The notes beneath the pieces are model-generated. The model did not search any database. It had not been told where the DNA came from and worked only from the letters and a program-made list of their open reading frames with translations. A program made the translations under genes and the position numbers. From Pseudonocardia sp. HH130630-07 (GTDB lineage Bacteria; Actinomycetota; Actinomycetes; Mycobacteriales; Pseudonocardiaceae): DNA of 64,000 nucleotides. The first letter of the stretch is position 1, and each line of letters begins with the position of its first letter. Below, one piece after another: positions 7,799 through 16,190 of this stretch. The DNA lies in the NCBI RefSeq assembly GCF_001698125.1, contig NZ_CP013854.1:6122049-6186048 (forward strand), written 5' to 3'.

Positions 7799-8668
7799 GG
7801 AACAGGTCCCCGGCGCGACATCCCTCCCCGGTATCCGGCAGGGGGTACCCAGGGGTGAGATCGCGGGGGGCCGGGAGCCGGCCCGCACGGTGTAGAGCAT
7901 CACCCAGTGATCGCGTTCCGGGTCGTGGAGCATCTCGGTGTCGACGTCCAGCCAGCCCCGCTCGGGGTGCCGGATGCGTTTGAACGCCGAGCGCCAGGCA
8001 CCGACCTCCCCGCGGTCCCAGCGCTGCCGGAACTCCGGGCTGCCGGCGGTCAGGTCCCGGAGCAGCCCGAGCAGGTAGGGGTCGGCGGGGTAGCGGGCCA
8101 GCGCGGCGCGCAGCTCCGCCGCGGCCACCCGCAGGAGCGCCTCGATGCCGTCGCCGTCCAGGAGTTCCGCGAAGACCGGCGAGGTGAACGCCCGGTACAC
8201 GATGTTGCGGCCGTAGTCCCCGCCGCCGACGACCGGTCCGAAGAGCGTCGCGGCCGAGGCGTTGAGGGCCACCACGTCGAGCCGGCCGTCGTGGACCGTC
8301 ATCGGGACGGCCGCGTCGAGATGGTCCATCAGGCGCAGCAGCCCCGGGCGCACGGTGCCGGACGGCTCGGACGGCGGGGGCGGCGGCTCGCCCGCGAGCC
8401 GGAACAGGTGGTCCCGTTCGGCGACGGTGAGCTCGAACGAGCGGGCCAGCGCGGCGAGGACGTCGCGGGACGGCCGCGGCGCCCGCCCCTGCTCGAGTCG
8501 CGTGTAGTACTCGACCGAGATCGACGCGATCTCCGCCAGCTCCTGGCGGCGCAGTCCCGGCACCCGGCGGCGCGAGTGCCGGGAACCGCCGGCACCGGAC
8601 GGCGGGGTCATCATCGCCCGCCGGCTCCGCAGGAAGGTCCCGAGATCCGCACTCCCCGCGCTCCGCAC
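7796..8668 (-). CDS. MmyB-like helix-turn-helix regulator
   Basis: A 290-residue transcription factor. The N-terminal XRE-type domain is VPGLRRQELAEIASISVEYYTRLEQGRAPRPS at about residues 35-66. The rest resembles the MmyB-like ligand-binding domain with LDVVALNASAATLF and NIVYRAFTSP. Members of this family are usually divergent from a short-chain dehydrogenase gene and control it, and that is the arrangement here (SDR at 8836). The GTG start has CAGACT six nt upstream and no Shine-Dalgarno sequence. Two inverted repeats in the 167-bp intergenic region are likely operators. The ligand is unknown. Confidence 0.86.
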   Translation of the reverse strand: MRSAGSADLGTFLRSRRAMMTPPSGAGGSRHSRRRVPGLRRQELAEIASISVEYYTRLEQGRAPRPSRDVLAALARSFELTVAERDHLFRLAGEPPPPPSEPSGTVRPGLLRLMDHLDAAVPMTVHDGRLDVVALNASAATLFGPVVGGGDYGRNIVYRAFTSPVFAELLDGDGIEALLRVAAAELRAALARYPADPYLLGLLRDLTAGSPEFRQRWDRGEVGAWRSAFKRIRHPERGWLDVDTEMLHDPERDHWVMLYTVRAGSRPPAISPLGTPCRIPGRDVAPGTCS

Positions 8669-8672
8669 GGCA

Positions 8673-8745
8673 CCAGTCTGCCCGCGCCCGCCACGCCGGA
8701 GACTGGCCCTGCCGGGACCGGTCTCGGCGGGACCTTCTCCCGCCG
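8673..8745. promoter_or_regulatory. Two inverted repeats between MmyB-like regulator and SDR
   Basis: CCAGTCT (8673-8679) pairs with AGACTGG (8700-8706), and CGGCGGGA (8725-8732) pairs with TCCCGCCG (8738-8745). The first overlaps the -10 region of the regulator gene. They are good operator candidates for autoregulation and SDR control. Confidence 0.4.
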
Positions 8746-8835
8746 TCGCGCCGCTCGGCAGGGTCGTCGCGGCGGACACCGGATCCACCCCGATCACGGC
8801 GAGGTCCGCCGACGACACCGACGGAGGAACGAGCC

Positions 8836-9798
8836 GTGCCCACCCCCACCACCCGCACGATCGTCATGACCGGCGCCACCCGCGGCATCGGCCTGGAAGC
8901 GGCGCAGGAACTGCTGCGGCGCAGCCCGGAGACCCATCTCGTCGTCCTCGCCCGGGCGGACTCCGCCGCGCAGGTGCTGCCGCGGCTGCGGGCCACCTCG
9001 CCGCACGTGTCCGCGATCGAGGCCGACCTGGCGAGCACCGCGAGCACCGGCACCGCCGCGTCCCGGGTGGAGGACCTGCTCGACGCGGGCGGGCTGCCCC
9101 CGCTGGGTGGCATGGTGTTCAACGCCGGTGTGCACCTCGACAGCGCCGTGCACACCACCGTCGACGGCTACGAGACGACGTTCGCGGTCAACGTGCTCGC
9201 GACCCACCTGCTGCTGCGCGGGCTGCCCCCGCACCTGCGGGCGCCGGCGCGTGTCGTCGTCACCGTGAGCGACGCCCACTTCGGGGACCTCCGCCACACC
9301 GGGGGCGCGTTCCCCGCCACCGGCTGGACGTCGCCGGACGTGCTGTTCCGGCCCGGCGCCTACCCGCGTCCCACCCGGGTACGGGCCGGCCGGCGGGCGT
9401 ACGCCACCAGCAAGCTCGGCGGGATCCACCTGGTCCACGAGTGGGCACGGCGGCTCCCCTCCGGCATCGACGTCGTGGCCCACAACCCGAGCCTGGTCAT
9501 CGGGACCGGCCTCGCCCGCGAGGCCGGCGGGGCCTCCGCGTTCCTGATGCGCTACCTGGTCCCGGCGCTCGCGCTCACCCCGCTGGTCGACACCCCGCCG
9601 GTCGCGGGCCGCAGGCTCGCCGACGTCGTCCTCGGCGTCACCCCGGCGCCCACCGGGTCCTACGTCCACCGCACCCGGGTCACCTCGTCGTCGAGGGAGT
9701 CCTACGACGCGGGCCGGGAGGAGGAGCTCTGGGCGTGGCTGGAGCAGACGGCCCGGGACGTGGACGACGGCTCGTGTGGTGTGCCCGGGGCCGGCTGA
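8836..9798 (+). CDS. Short-chain dehydrogenase/reductase
   Basis: A 320-residue Rossmann-fold oxidoreductase. The cofactor loop is TGATRGIG near residue 12, NAG appears as FNAGVHLDS, and the catalytic Tyr/Lys are in YATSKLG near residue 200. The length resembles the WW-domain-oxidoreductase/retinol dehydrogenase-like SDRs rather than the 250-residue FabG type. The start is GTG at 8836 after GGAGGAACGAG. It is transcribed away from an MmyB-like regulator that probably represses it. The substrate is unknown, probably a xenobiotic or lipid carbonyl compound. Confidence 0.84.
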   Translation: MPTPTTRTIVMTGATRGIGLEAAQELLRRSPETHLVVLARADSAAQVLPRLRATSPHVSAIEADLASTASTGTAASRVEDLLDAGGLPPLGGMVFNAGVHLDSAVHTTVDGYETTFAVNVLATHLLLRGLPPHLRAPARVVVTVSDAHFGDLRHTGGAFPATGWTSPDVLFRPGAYPRPTRVRAGRRAYATSKLGGIHLVHEWARRLPSGIDVVAHNPSLVIGTGLAREAGGASAFLMRYLVPALALTPLVDTPPVAGRRLADVVLGVTPAPTGSYVHRTRVTSSSRESYDAGREEELWAWLEQTARDVDDGSCGVPGAG

Positions 9799-9847
9799 CC
9801 CGTGGCCGCCGCCGTGCCGGTCGCCCGACGGGCGGTGACCGGGGTGG

Positions 9848-11470
9848 CTAGCTGCACTCCGCGGCCCGGCCGGCGCCGACCGTGTCCCGCAGCCAGCCGG
9901 TGAGCCGGTCGTCGCGGTGGTCCGGGTGCACCAGGATCGTCGGTGCGGGACCGTCGGGACGCCCGCGCGAGGCGGCACCGACCAGCGTCCCGCCGGGGGT
10001 GCGGGCGAGCAGGCAGGTGCCGCCGCGCGGGCGGAGCAGCACGTAGAGGCCCGCCGCGGACGGCTCGGTGGCGGGTCCGGAGCCATCGGCGCGGCAGGCC
10101 GCCAGCAGGGCCGCGAGCTCGACGATCTCGTCTCCGGTGGCCGGTCCGGCGACGAGGGTCGAGCCGTCCTGGCGCATCAGGTGGTGCACCTCCCGCTGCG
10201 GCGGCCCGGCGGTGGCCCGCAGGAACGCCTCGGCCCTGGCCCGCTCGGTGAGGGTGAACGGCGCCCACTCCCGGCGCAGGACGACCGGGGGCGCGCCGGG
10301 TGGTGCGGGCACCGCGAGCGCGTGCCCGTCGTCCGGATCGGGGTCGGCGTCCGCGGGCGCGACCGCGTCGGCGTGCAGCAGGTCCCGCAGCCCGTGCAGC
10401 ACGTCCTGCGGCGCCGCGGCCCCGGCGGCCAGGTCCAGCGCCCGGGTGGGCACGTCGACGAGCTCGTGCGGATCGGCCACGACGACCTGCACCGCGTCCG
10501 GATCGGTGCTGCGCAGCCGGCGGCGGATCACCCGGGACAGCTCGCCGGCCGGTGCCGTGCCGCCGACCAGCATCTCGTCCACGACCGACCGGGAGTCCTG
10601 GCCGTGCACCGACAGCGCCAGGATGTTGCCACCGGCGTCGGCGACGGCCGCGGTCAGCCGGGCCAGCGCGCCGGACTCGTCGGGCAACCGGACCCGCACC
10701 TTGTGCAGCGTCGGCCGGGCCTCCCGGCCACCGCCGGTCCGCGCGCCCTCGATCAACGCCTGCCCCGGGCCGACGGCCGCCACGCCGACGGCGTCCAGCG
10801 CGGCCCACATCGTCACCTGGTTGGCGGTCAGCACGGGCTTGCCGAGCTCGGCCTCCAGGCCCGCGATGACGTCGTAGGTCGGGAGGTTGGTGCAGGACAC
10901 GAAGACCGCCTGGGCGTCCGGGTGGTCGGCGGCGCGGACCGCGCCGATCACCTCGGCCGGCGAGGTGTCCCAGATCCGGCCGAGCAGACCGAGACCGTGC
11001 CGCCCGACGGTGCGCACCCCGTGCGCGGCCAGGAAGCCCTGCAGCCGGTCGGTGAGGTCCTCGACGTACGGCGTGGCCAGTGCGATCCGCTCGACGCCGA
11101 GCGCGGCGCAGGCGGCGGCCACGGCACCGGCGGTGGTGACGGCCCGCGGCGCACCGGCCGCACGGACGACCTCGCGCAGGGCGCGCTCGCCGGCGGCCCC
11201 GCCGACGAAGCTGCCCGACGTGCAGGAGTACGCCACGACGCCCGGGCCGGGCAGCAGCACCTCCTGCACCGCCCGGGCGACCGTGTCCGGCTCCGACACG
11301 AGCATCGCCTGGCCCGCGTCGGCCGGGGTCGCGACGAACGGGGTGCGGGTCACGTACAACGACGCCGGCGCCGGGACCCAGCGCCACATCTCCCGGTCCT
11401 GGGCGAAGTCGTAGGGCACGACGACCCCGACGCCCGTTCCGACGGTGCTTCCGGACAGCAGCTCACCCAT
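9848..11470 (-). CDS. Asp/Glu racemase-like domain fused to ACT domain and C-terminal domain
   Basis: A 540-residue three-part protein. Residues 1 to about 240 belong to the Asp/Glu racemase / maleate isomerase superfamily, with the two catalytic-type cysteines in VVAYSCTSGSFVGG and VFVSCTNLPTYD. An ACT-like amino-acid-binding domain follows at about 255-330: HKVRVRLPDESGALARLTAAV then GGNILALSVHG. The last 200 residues include FTLTERARAEAFL and resemble the tail of stand-alone actinobacterial ACT proteins, possibly a degenerate GNAT fold. The ATG at 11470 has GGAGG seven nt upstream. It lies 205 bp downstream of ilvD on the same strand. The fusion suggests an amino-acid-regulated decarboxylase, racemase or isomerase; the reaction is unknown. 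Confidence 0.72.
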   Translation of the reverse strand: MGELLSGSTVGTGVGVVVPYDFAQDREMWRWVPAPASLYVTRTPFVATPADAGQAMLVSEPDTVARAVQEVLLPGPGVVAYSCTSGSFVGGAAGERALREVVRAAGAPRAVTTAGAVAAACAALGVERIALATPYVEDLTDRLQGFLAAHGVRTVGRHGLGLLGRIWDTSPAEVIGAVRAADHPDAQAVFVSCTNLPTYDVIAGLEAELGKPVLTANQVTMWAALDAVGVAAVGPGQALIEGARTGGGREARPTLHKVRVRLPDESGALARLTAAVADAGGNILALSVHGQDSRSVVDEMLVGGTAPAGELSRVIRRRLRSTDPDAVQVVVADPHELVDVPTRALDLAAGAAAPQDVLHGLRDLLHADAVAPADADPDPDDGHALAVPAPPGAPPVVLRREWAPFTLTERARAEAFLRATAGPPQREVHHLMRQDGSTLVAGPATGDEIVELAALLAACRADGSGPATEPSAAGLYVLLRPRGGTCLLARTPGGTLVGAASRGRPDGPAPTILVHPDHRDDRLTGWLRDTVGAGRAAECS

Positions 11471-11675
11471 GCGGGCCTCCACGACGCACGATGCAGGAAG
11501 TGGGGACGCCCGCCGGAGGCCGTGGGTTCCGCCTCCCCGGCGGCGTGGAAGCCCGGCCGGAGGAGACGTTGCTTGCCCATTCTCGATCGTCCCGGTCGGG
11601 AGCGTCCCATCGGAACTATGCATCCCGCACCCGATTTTGCGACGAAAGGCAGGCTCGACGCGACCAACGGTCCGA
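11471..11675 (-). other. 205-bp gap between ilvD and the racemase/ACT gene
   Basis: The gap is GC-rich with several short inverted repeats, for instance around CCGGAGGC and GCCTCC, and a TGCATAGT stretch near 11620 that could serve as a -10. I see no convincing known riboswitch, gene or terminator in it. Confidence 0.3.
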
Positions 11676-13379
11676 TCAGCCGCAGAACGCCCCGTCCGCG
11701 GCCGAGGACACCAGCTTCGCGTACTTGCCCAGCACGCCACGCCGGTTCGTCGGCTCCGGCCGGACCCACCCGGCGCGCCGGCGGTCCAGCTCCGCGGGAT
11801 CCACGTCGATGTCGATCGTGCGGGCGGTCATGTCGAGCGTGATCGGGTCGCCGTCGCGGACCAGCGCGATCGGGCCGCCGTCCGCCGCCTCCGGTGCGAC
11901 GTGCCCGACGCAGAGCCCGGTCGTCGCGCCGGAGAACCGGCCGTCGGTCACGAGCAGGACGTCCTTGCCGAGGCCGGCACCCTTGATCCGCCCGGTGACC
12001 GCGAGCATCTCCCGCATGCCCGGCCCGCCGCGCGGACCCTCGTACCGGATGAGGACGATCGTCCCGGCCGCGATCTCGCCGGCGTCGACGGCGTCGAGCG
12101 CCCCCTGCTCGCCGTCGAACACCCGGGCGGTGCCGGTGAACCGCGCCGCGTCGAACCCGGCGGACTTGACCACGGCGCCGTCCGGGGCGAGCGAGCCGCG
12201 CAGGATCGTGAGCCCGCCGGTCGGGTGGATGGGGTTCCCGAGGTCGTGGATGACCGAGCCGTCCAGGCCGGGCGGGGCCAGCTCGTCGAGGTTCTCCGCG
12301 ACGGTCCGGCCGGTCACGGTGAGCGCGTCGCCGTGGATCAGCCCGGCGTCGAGCAGCGCCTTCATCACCACGGGCACGCCGCCGACCTGGTCCACCGCGT
12401 ACATCAGGTGCCGTCCGAACGGCTTGACGTCCGCCAGGTGCGGCACCCGGTCACCGACCCGGTTGAAGTCGTCCAGCCCCAGTTCGACGCCGGCCTCCCG
12501 GGCGATGGCCAGCAGGTGCAGCACCGCGTTGGTGGACCCGCCGAACGCCATGACGACGGCGATCGCGTTCTCGAACGCCTCCCGGGTCAGGACCGCACGG
12601 GCGGTGAGCCCCCGCTCGATCATCCCGACCGACGCCTCGCCCGACGCCCTGGCCACGCCGTCGCGGCGCCGGTCGACCGCGGGCGGGCTCGCCGATCCGG
12701 GCAGCGCCATGCCGAGCGCCTCGGCGGCGGCGGCCATGGTGTTCGCGGTGTAGAAGCCACCGCAGGCGCCCTCGCCCGGGCACATCGCCCGTTCCAGCTC
12801 GTCGACCTCGTCCGGCGTGATCAGGCCGCGGGCGCAGGCCCCGATCGCCTCGAACGCGTCACCGATGTTGACCTCCCGGTCCCCCACCCGGCCCGGCATG
12901 ATCGACCCCGCGTAGACGAAGACGCCCGCCAGGTCCAGGCGCGCGGCGGCCATCAGCATCCCGGGCAGCGACTTGTCGCACCCCGCGAGCAGCACGGTCC
13001 CGTCCAGCCGCTCGGCCTCGACGACGGTCTCCACCGAGTCGGCGATGATCTCCCGGCTGACCAGCGAGTAGTGCATGCCCCGGTGCCCCATGGAGATCGC
13101 GTCGGACACCGAGATCGTGCCGAACTCCAGCGGGTAGCCCCCGGCGGCGTGCACCCCCTCCTTGGCCGCCGTCGCGAGCCGCTGCAGCGACAGGTTGCAC
13201 GGGGTGATCTCGTTCCACGACGACGCGATGCCGATCTGCGGCTTGGCGAAGTCGTCGTCGCGCATCCCGACCGCGCGCAGCATCGAGCGCGCGGCGGTGG
13301 CGCCGAGACCGTCGGTGACCTGGTGGCTGCGCGGCTTGCGGGCGGAGCTCTGCCGTGTGGTGACGGGCGGTGTGGTCAT
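11676..13379 (-). CDS. ilvD: Dihydroxy-acid dehydratase
   Basis: A 567-residue enzyme of full IlvD length that dehydrates 2,3-dihydroxy acids in valine, leucine and isoleucine synthesis. The Fe-S cluster cysteines are visible in SWNEITPCN near residue 57, LAGCDKSLPGMLMAA near 128, and PGEGACGGFYTANTM near 200. GGSTNAVLHL and PTGGL are also family motifs. Short IlvD proteins with these three Cys usually carry a [2Fe-2S] cluster. The ATG at 13379 is chosen because homology begins just after it. The frame stays open upstream, but nothing there looks coding. The ACT-containing protein downstream may sense the pathway's amino acids. Confidence 0.95.
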   Translation of the reverse strand: MTTPPVTTRQSSARKPRSHQVTDGLGATAARSMLRAVGMRDDDFAKPQIGIASSWNEITPCNLSLQRLATAAKEGVHAAGGYPLEFGTISVSDAISMGHRGMHYSLVSREIIADSVETVVEAERLDGTVLLAGCDKSLPGMLMAAARLDLAGVFVYAGSIMPGRVGDREVNIGDAFEAIGACARGLITPDEVDELERAMCPGEGACGGFYTANTMAAAAEALGMALPGSASPPAVDRRRDGVARASGEASVGMIERGLTARAVLTREAFENAIAVVMAFGGSTNAVLHLLAIAREAGVELGLDDFNRVGDRVPHLADVKPFGRHLMYAVDQVGGVPVVMKALLDAGLIHGDALTVTGRTVAENLDELAPPGLDGSVIHDLGNPIHPTGGLTILRGSLAPDGAVVKSAGFDAARFTGTARVFDGEQGALDAVDAGEIAAGTIVLIRYEGPRGGPGMREMLAVTGRIKGAGLGKDVLLVTDGRFSGATTGLCVGHVAPEAADGGPIALVRDGDPITLDMTARTIDIDVDPAELDRRRAGWVRPEPTNRRGVLGKYAKLVSSAADGAFCG

Positions 13380-13513
13380 CGTGCGATCCTGCCGCAGGAG
13401 CCGCTCACCGGCCGGGTGAGATCTCGCGCCCGAACGGCCGTAACCGTTGCGCCCCGTCACCGTTGATCACTGTGGCAAGGCCTGCCGTTCACCCGTGAGA
13501 GGACTACCCCGTA

Positions 13514-13999
13514 GTGGCTGAGATCGACTCCCGCACCGCGCGCCGCACCCGTCGCCGCCGCGCCCTGGCCGTGACCGCGGCCGGACTGTTCCTCGGCCTG
13601 GGCGCCGCGGGCACCGCGCTCGCCGTCCCCGACACGACCACCGTCCCCGGCACCCCGTGCTCGGAGGCCGCGCAGGCCTGCGTCGACCTGGCGAGCGACC
13701 AGGCCTGGATCATCGAGAACGGGGCCGTCACCTACGGGCCGGTCGACATCAGCCACGGCGGGCAGGGCACCGAGACCCCGACCGGTGACTTCGCGGTCTA
13801 CGACAAGGACGCCGACCACTACTCCGCGGAGTTCGACGGCGCCCCGATGCCGTGGTCGGTGTTCTTCGCCCCGGGTGGCATCGCGTTCCACGAGGGTGAC
13901 CGCAACTCCACCTCCGCCGGCTGTGTGAAGCTCCGCAGCCACGACGCCACGGTGTTCTTCGGCAAGCTCGACCAGAACGCCCGGGTCGAGGTGCGCTGA
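13514..13999 (+). CDS. Secreted L,D-transpeptidase (YkuD domain)
   Basis: A 161-residue exported protein. A basic N-terminus RTARRTRRRR is followed by the hydrophobic core ALAVTAAGLFLGLGAAGTALA, so it is secreted or membrane-anchored. The YkuD domain fills the rest, with catalytic His126 in IAFHEGD and Cys137 in SAGCVKL. These enzymes form 3-3 peptidoglycan cross-links or attach proteins to the wall. At this size it lacks the Ig-like domains of LdtMt2-type enzymes. The second enzyme at 37.6 kb has the longer architecture. A strong palindromic terminator follows. Confidence 0.85.
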   Translation: MAEIDSRTARRTRRRRALAVTAAGLFLGLGAAGTALAVPDTTTVPGTPCSEAAQACVDLASDQAWIIENGAVTYGPVDISHGGQGTETPTGDFAVYDKDADHYSAEFDGAPMPWSVFFAPGGIAFHEGDRNSTSAGCVKLRSHDATVFFGKLDQNARVEVR

Positions 14000-14023
14000 C
14001 CCGGTTCGCCCACGCACGCCACA

Positions 14024-14067
14024 CACGACGAGGGGCCCGCACCGATCGGTGCGGGCCCCTCGTCGTG
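14024..14067. terminator. Perfect 44-nt palindromic bidirectional terminator
   Basis: Bases 14024-14045 are perfectly complementary to 14046-14067, giving 22-bp arms that start CACGACGAGGGG. It lies between the converging L,D-transpeptidase and DEAD-box helicase genes and can stop transcription in both directions. Confidence 0.85.
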
Positions 14068-14071
14068 CCGG

Positions 14072-15880
14072 TCAGCGGGAGTCGGCGGCGGCGTCCCGGT
14101 CGCGGCGGACGTTCGCCTTGCGGCCCTTCAGCGTGGTCGCGCCGCGCAGCGAGCGCAGGACGTCCTCCGCGGCGTGCTCGGGGACCTCGACCAGCGCGTG
14201 CCGCTCGTGGATCTGGATCGCCCCGATGTCCCGGCCGGACAGCCGCGACTCGTTCGCCAGCGCACCCACGATGTCCTGCGGGCGGATGCCGGAGGACCGG
14301 CCGGCCGAGACGAACAGCCGGGTGGTGCCGGCCTTCGGCGGGCGCGAGCCCTGGCCGCGGGCGCCGCGCGGGCCACCGCCGTCGCGGTCACGGCGCGGGC
14401 CGCGGTCGGACGGACCGCCGCGCTCCCGGCCACCGCGCGGGCGGACCTGCGGGATCTCGATCTCGTCGTCGGGCACCGAGTTGTCGGACCGGGCCAGCCG
14501 GATCGCCGCAGCGGCGACCGAGGCGAGGTCGTGGTCGCGGGCCAGCTCCAGCACCAGCTCGTCGACACCGTCCTCGACGGCGGTGTCGGCGTCCTGCCCG
14601 GCCTGGTCCCGCAGTGCCAGCGCGGTGCGGGCCAGCCGCACGCTGCGCAGGTCGTCGGGGGTGGGGACCGGGGCACTCGGCACCGGGGCGCCGACCAGCC
14701 GCTCGATGTTGCGCAGGTGCCGCACCGAACCCGGGGTGACCAGGGTGATCGCGACGCCCTCACGACCGGCCCGGCCGACCCGGCCGATGCGGTGCACGTA
14801 GGACTCCGGCGAGGACGGCACGTCGTGGTTGACCACGTGGGTCAGCGTGTCGATGTCGAGCCCACGGGCCGCGACGTCGGTCGCGACGAGGAGCTCCGTG
14901 CGCCCGGAGCGCAGCCGCTCGACGACGCGGGTCCGGTGCTCCTGGTCCATGCCGCCGTGCAGCGCCTCGGCGCGCAGGCTGCGCGCGGTGAGGGTCTCGG
15001 TCACGGCGTCGACGTCGGCGCGGGTCCGGCAGAAGACGATCGCCGCGGTCGGCTGCTCCATCTCGAGCACCCGGCCCAGCGCGACCGTGACGTGGCTGCG
15101 CGGCACGTGGTACGCGGTCTGGCGGACCTTCGGGGCCTCCCCCTCGGGCGTGGCCTCGCGCTTGATCCGGATGTCGGCCGGATCGGTCAGGTGGGTGCGC
15201 GCCAGGCTCTGGATCCGGCCGGGCATGGTCGCGGAGAACAGCACGGTCTGCCGGTCCGCGGGGGTGGCGCCGAGGATGGTCTCGATGTCCTCGACGAAGC
15301 CCATGTCGAGCATCTCGTCGGCCTCGTCCAGGACGGCGACCTCGATCGCGTCGAGCGCGAGCGCACCACGGTTGATGAGGTCGATCGCCCGGCCCGGGGT
15401 GGCGACGACGACGTCGACGCCGCGGCGCAGCTGACCGAGCTGCGGGCCGATCGGGGCACCGCCGTAGACGCAGGCGACGGTGGCGCCGAGGGTGGCGCCG
15501 TAGCGGGTGACCGCCTCGCCGACCTGCATGGCCAGCTCGCGGGTCGGCGCCAGCACGAGGCCGAAGGGCCGGGAGCCGCGCTCGCGGGTGCCGCGGCCGT
15601 CGGCCAGGCGCTGCAGCATCGGCAGCGAGAACGCGGCGGTCTTGCCGGTACCGGTGGCGGCCTGCCCGAGCAGGTCGCGGCCGGCGATCAGCGGGCCGAT
15701 CGCGGCGGCCTGGATCGGGCTCGGGGTCTCGTAGCCCAGCTCGGCCAGCGCGGCGAGCAGCTGCGGGGCCAGGCCGAGGTCGGCGAACGACGGGGTGGCG
15801 TCGTCCACGCGGGGTTCGGGGGTGTCGATCTCGTTCTCGAGAGCGTGCAGGTCGGGGTGCTGTTCCAGCAGGGTGTTCAC
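14072..15880 (-). CDS. deaD: DEAD-box RNA helicase
   Basis: A 602-residue ATP-dependent RNA helicase of the DeaD/CsdA type. Motifs in order: Q motif ETPSPIQ, Walker A ATGTGKT, PTRELA, TPGR, VLDEADEMLD, FSATMP, VFCRTR, ATDVAARGLDI and HRIGRVGRAG. An RGG-rich linker lies at about residues 480-520, and the DbpA-type RNA-binding domain closes the protein (RLFVSAGRSSGIRPQDIVGAL). Its role is ribosome assembly and mRNA unwinding in the cold or under stress. The start is GTG 15880 with GAGGA upstream. The frame stays open far upstream, but homology does not. Tex, another RNA-binding protein with a Gly/Arg tail, is the next gene upstream. Confidence 0.93.
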   Translation of the reverse strand: MNTLLEQHPDLHALENEIDTPEPRVDDATPSFADLGLAPQLLAALAELGYETPSPIQAAAIGPLIAGRDLLGQAATGTGKTAAFSLPMLQRLADGRGTRERGSRPFGLVLAPTRELAMQVGEAVTRYGATLGATVACVYGGAPIGPQLGQLRRGVDVVVATPGRAIDLINRGALALDAIEVAVLDEADEMLDMGFVEDIETILGATPADRQTVLFSATMPGRIQSLARTHLTDPADIRIKREATPEGEAPKVRQTAYHVPRSHVTVALGRVLEMEQPTAAIVFCRTRADVDAVTETLTARSLRAEALHGGMDQEHRTRVVERLRSGRTELLVATDVAARGLDIDTLTHVVNHDVPSSPESYVHRIGRVGRAGREGVAITLVTPGSVRHLRNIERLVGAPVPSAPVPTPDDLRSVRLARTALALRDQAGQDADTAVEDGVDELVLELARDHDLASVAAAAIRLARSDNSVPDDEIEIPQVRPRGGRERGGPSDRGPRRDRDGGGPRGARGQGSRPPKAGTTRLFVSAGRSSGIRPQDIVGALANESRLSGRDIGAIQIHERHALVEVPEHAAEDVLRSLRGATTLKGRKANVRRDRDAAADSR

Positions 15881-16068
15881 TCGGTCCTCAGGGTCGCGCA
15901 CGGGATGCGCATCGTCGGCGGGCGGCTCTCGCCCGCTCCCAGCCCGCCAGGCCCGCGCGCGGCACATCGAAGTCAGATGCCGGTGAACCCAGACCTCCGG
16001 GGCTCGTGGCCGCGCGACTCCGCGCCGGCCACCGACTGACCATTCTTCCACGTCCGAACCGGACGCGT
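15881..16068 (-). promoter_or_regulatory. Untranslated leader and promoter region of the helicase gene
   Basis: This stretch upstream of the helicase has no supportable gene. Cold-shock helicase genes often carry long 5' leaders, and this region would fit, but I cannot fix the promoter. Only weak -10-like strings are visible near 16040-16047. Confidence 0.3.
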
Positions 16069-16103
16069 CGGGCGGGTGGGACGTGATCACCCCCACCCGC
16101 CCG
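16069..16103. terminator. Terminator hairpin downstream of tex
   Basis: CGGGCGGGTGGG (16069-16080) pairs perfectly with CCCACCCGCCCG (16092-16103) around an 11-nt loop. It lies about 90 nt past the tex stop on the minus strand and separates tex from the helicase. Confidence 0.7.
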
Positions 16104-16111
16104 GCCCGTCG

Positions 16112-16163
16112 GACCTCGCAGTCCCTCCCCCGGCCCCGCAGCAGCCGCAGCCGCTGCGAGGTC
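16112..16163. repeat. GACCTCGCAG inverted repeat, copy 1
   Basis: GACCTCGCAG (16112-16121) and CTGCGAGGTC (16154-16163) are perfect complements 32 nt apart, between the terminator and the tex stop. The same 10-mer pair recurs at 25142-25213. Confidence 0.5.
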
Positions 16164-16190
16164 GCGTTCCGTCCTGCGGGGTACCCGGGA

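Noticed and set aside
11471..11675. A riboswitch between ilvD and the racemase/ACT gene
   Set aside because: Short hairpins are present, but no known riboswitch core (glycine, SAM, guanidine) could be recognised.
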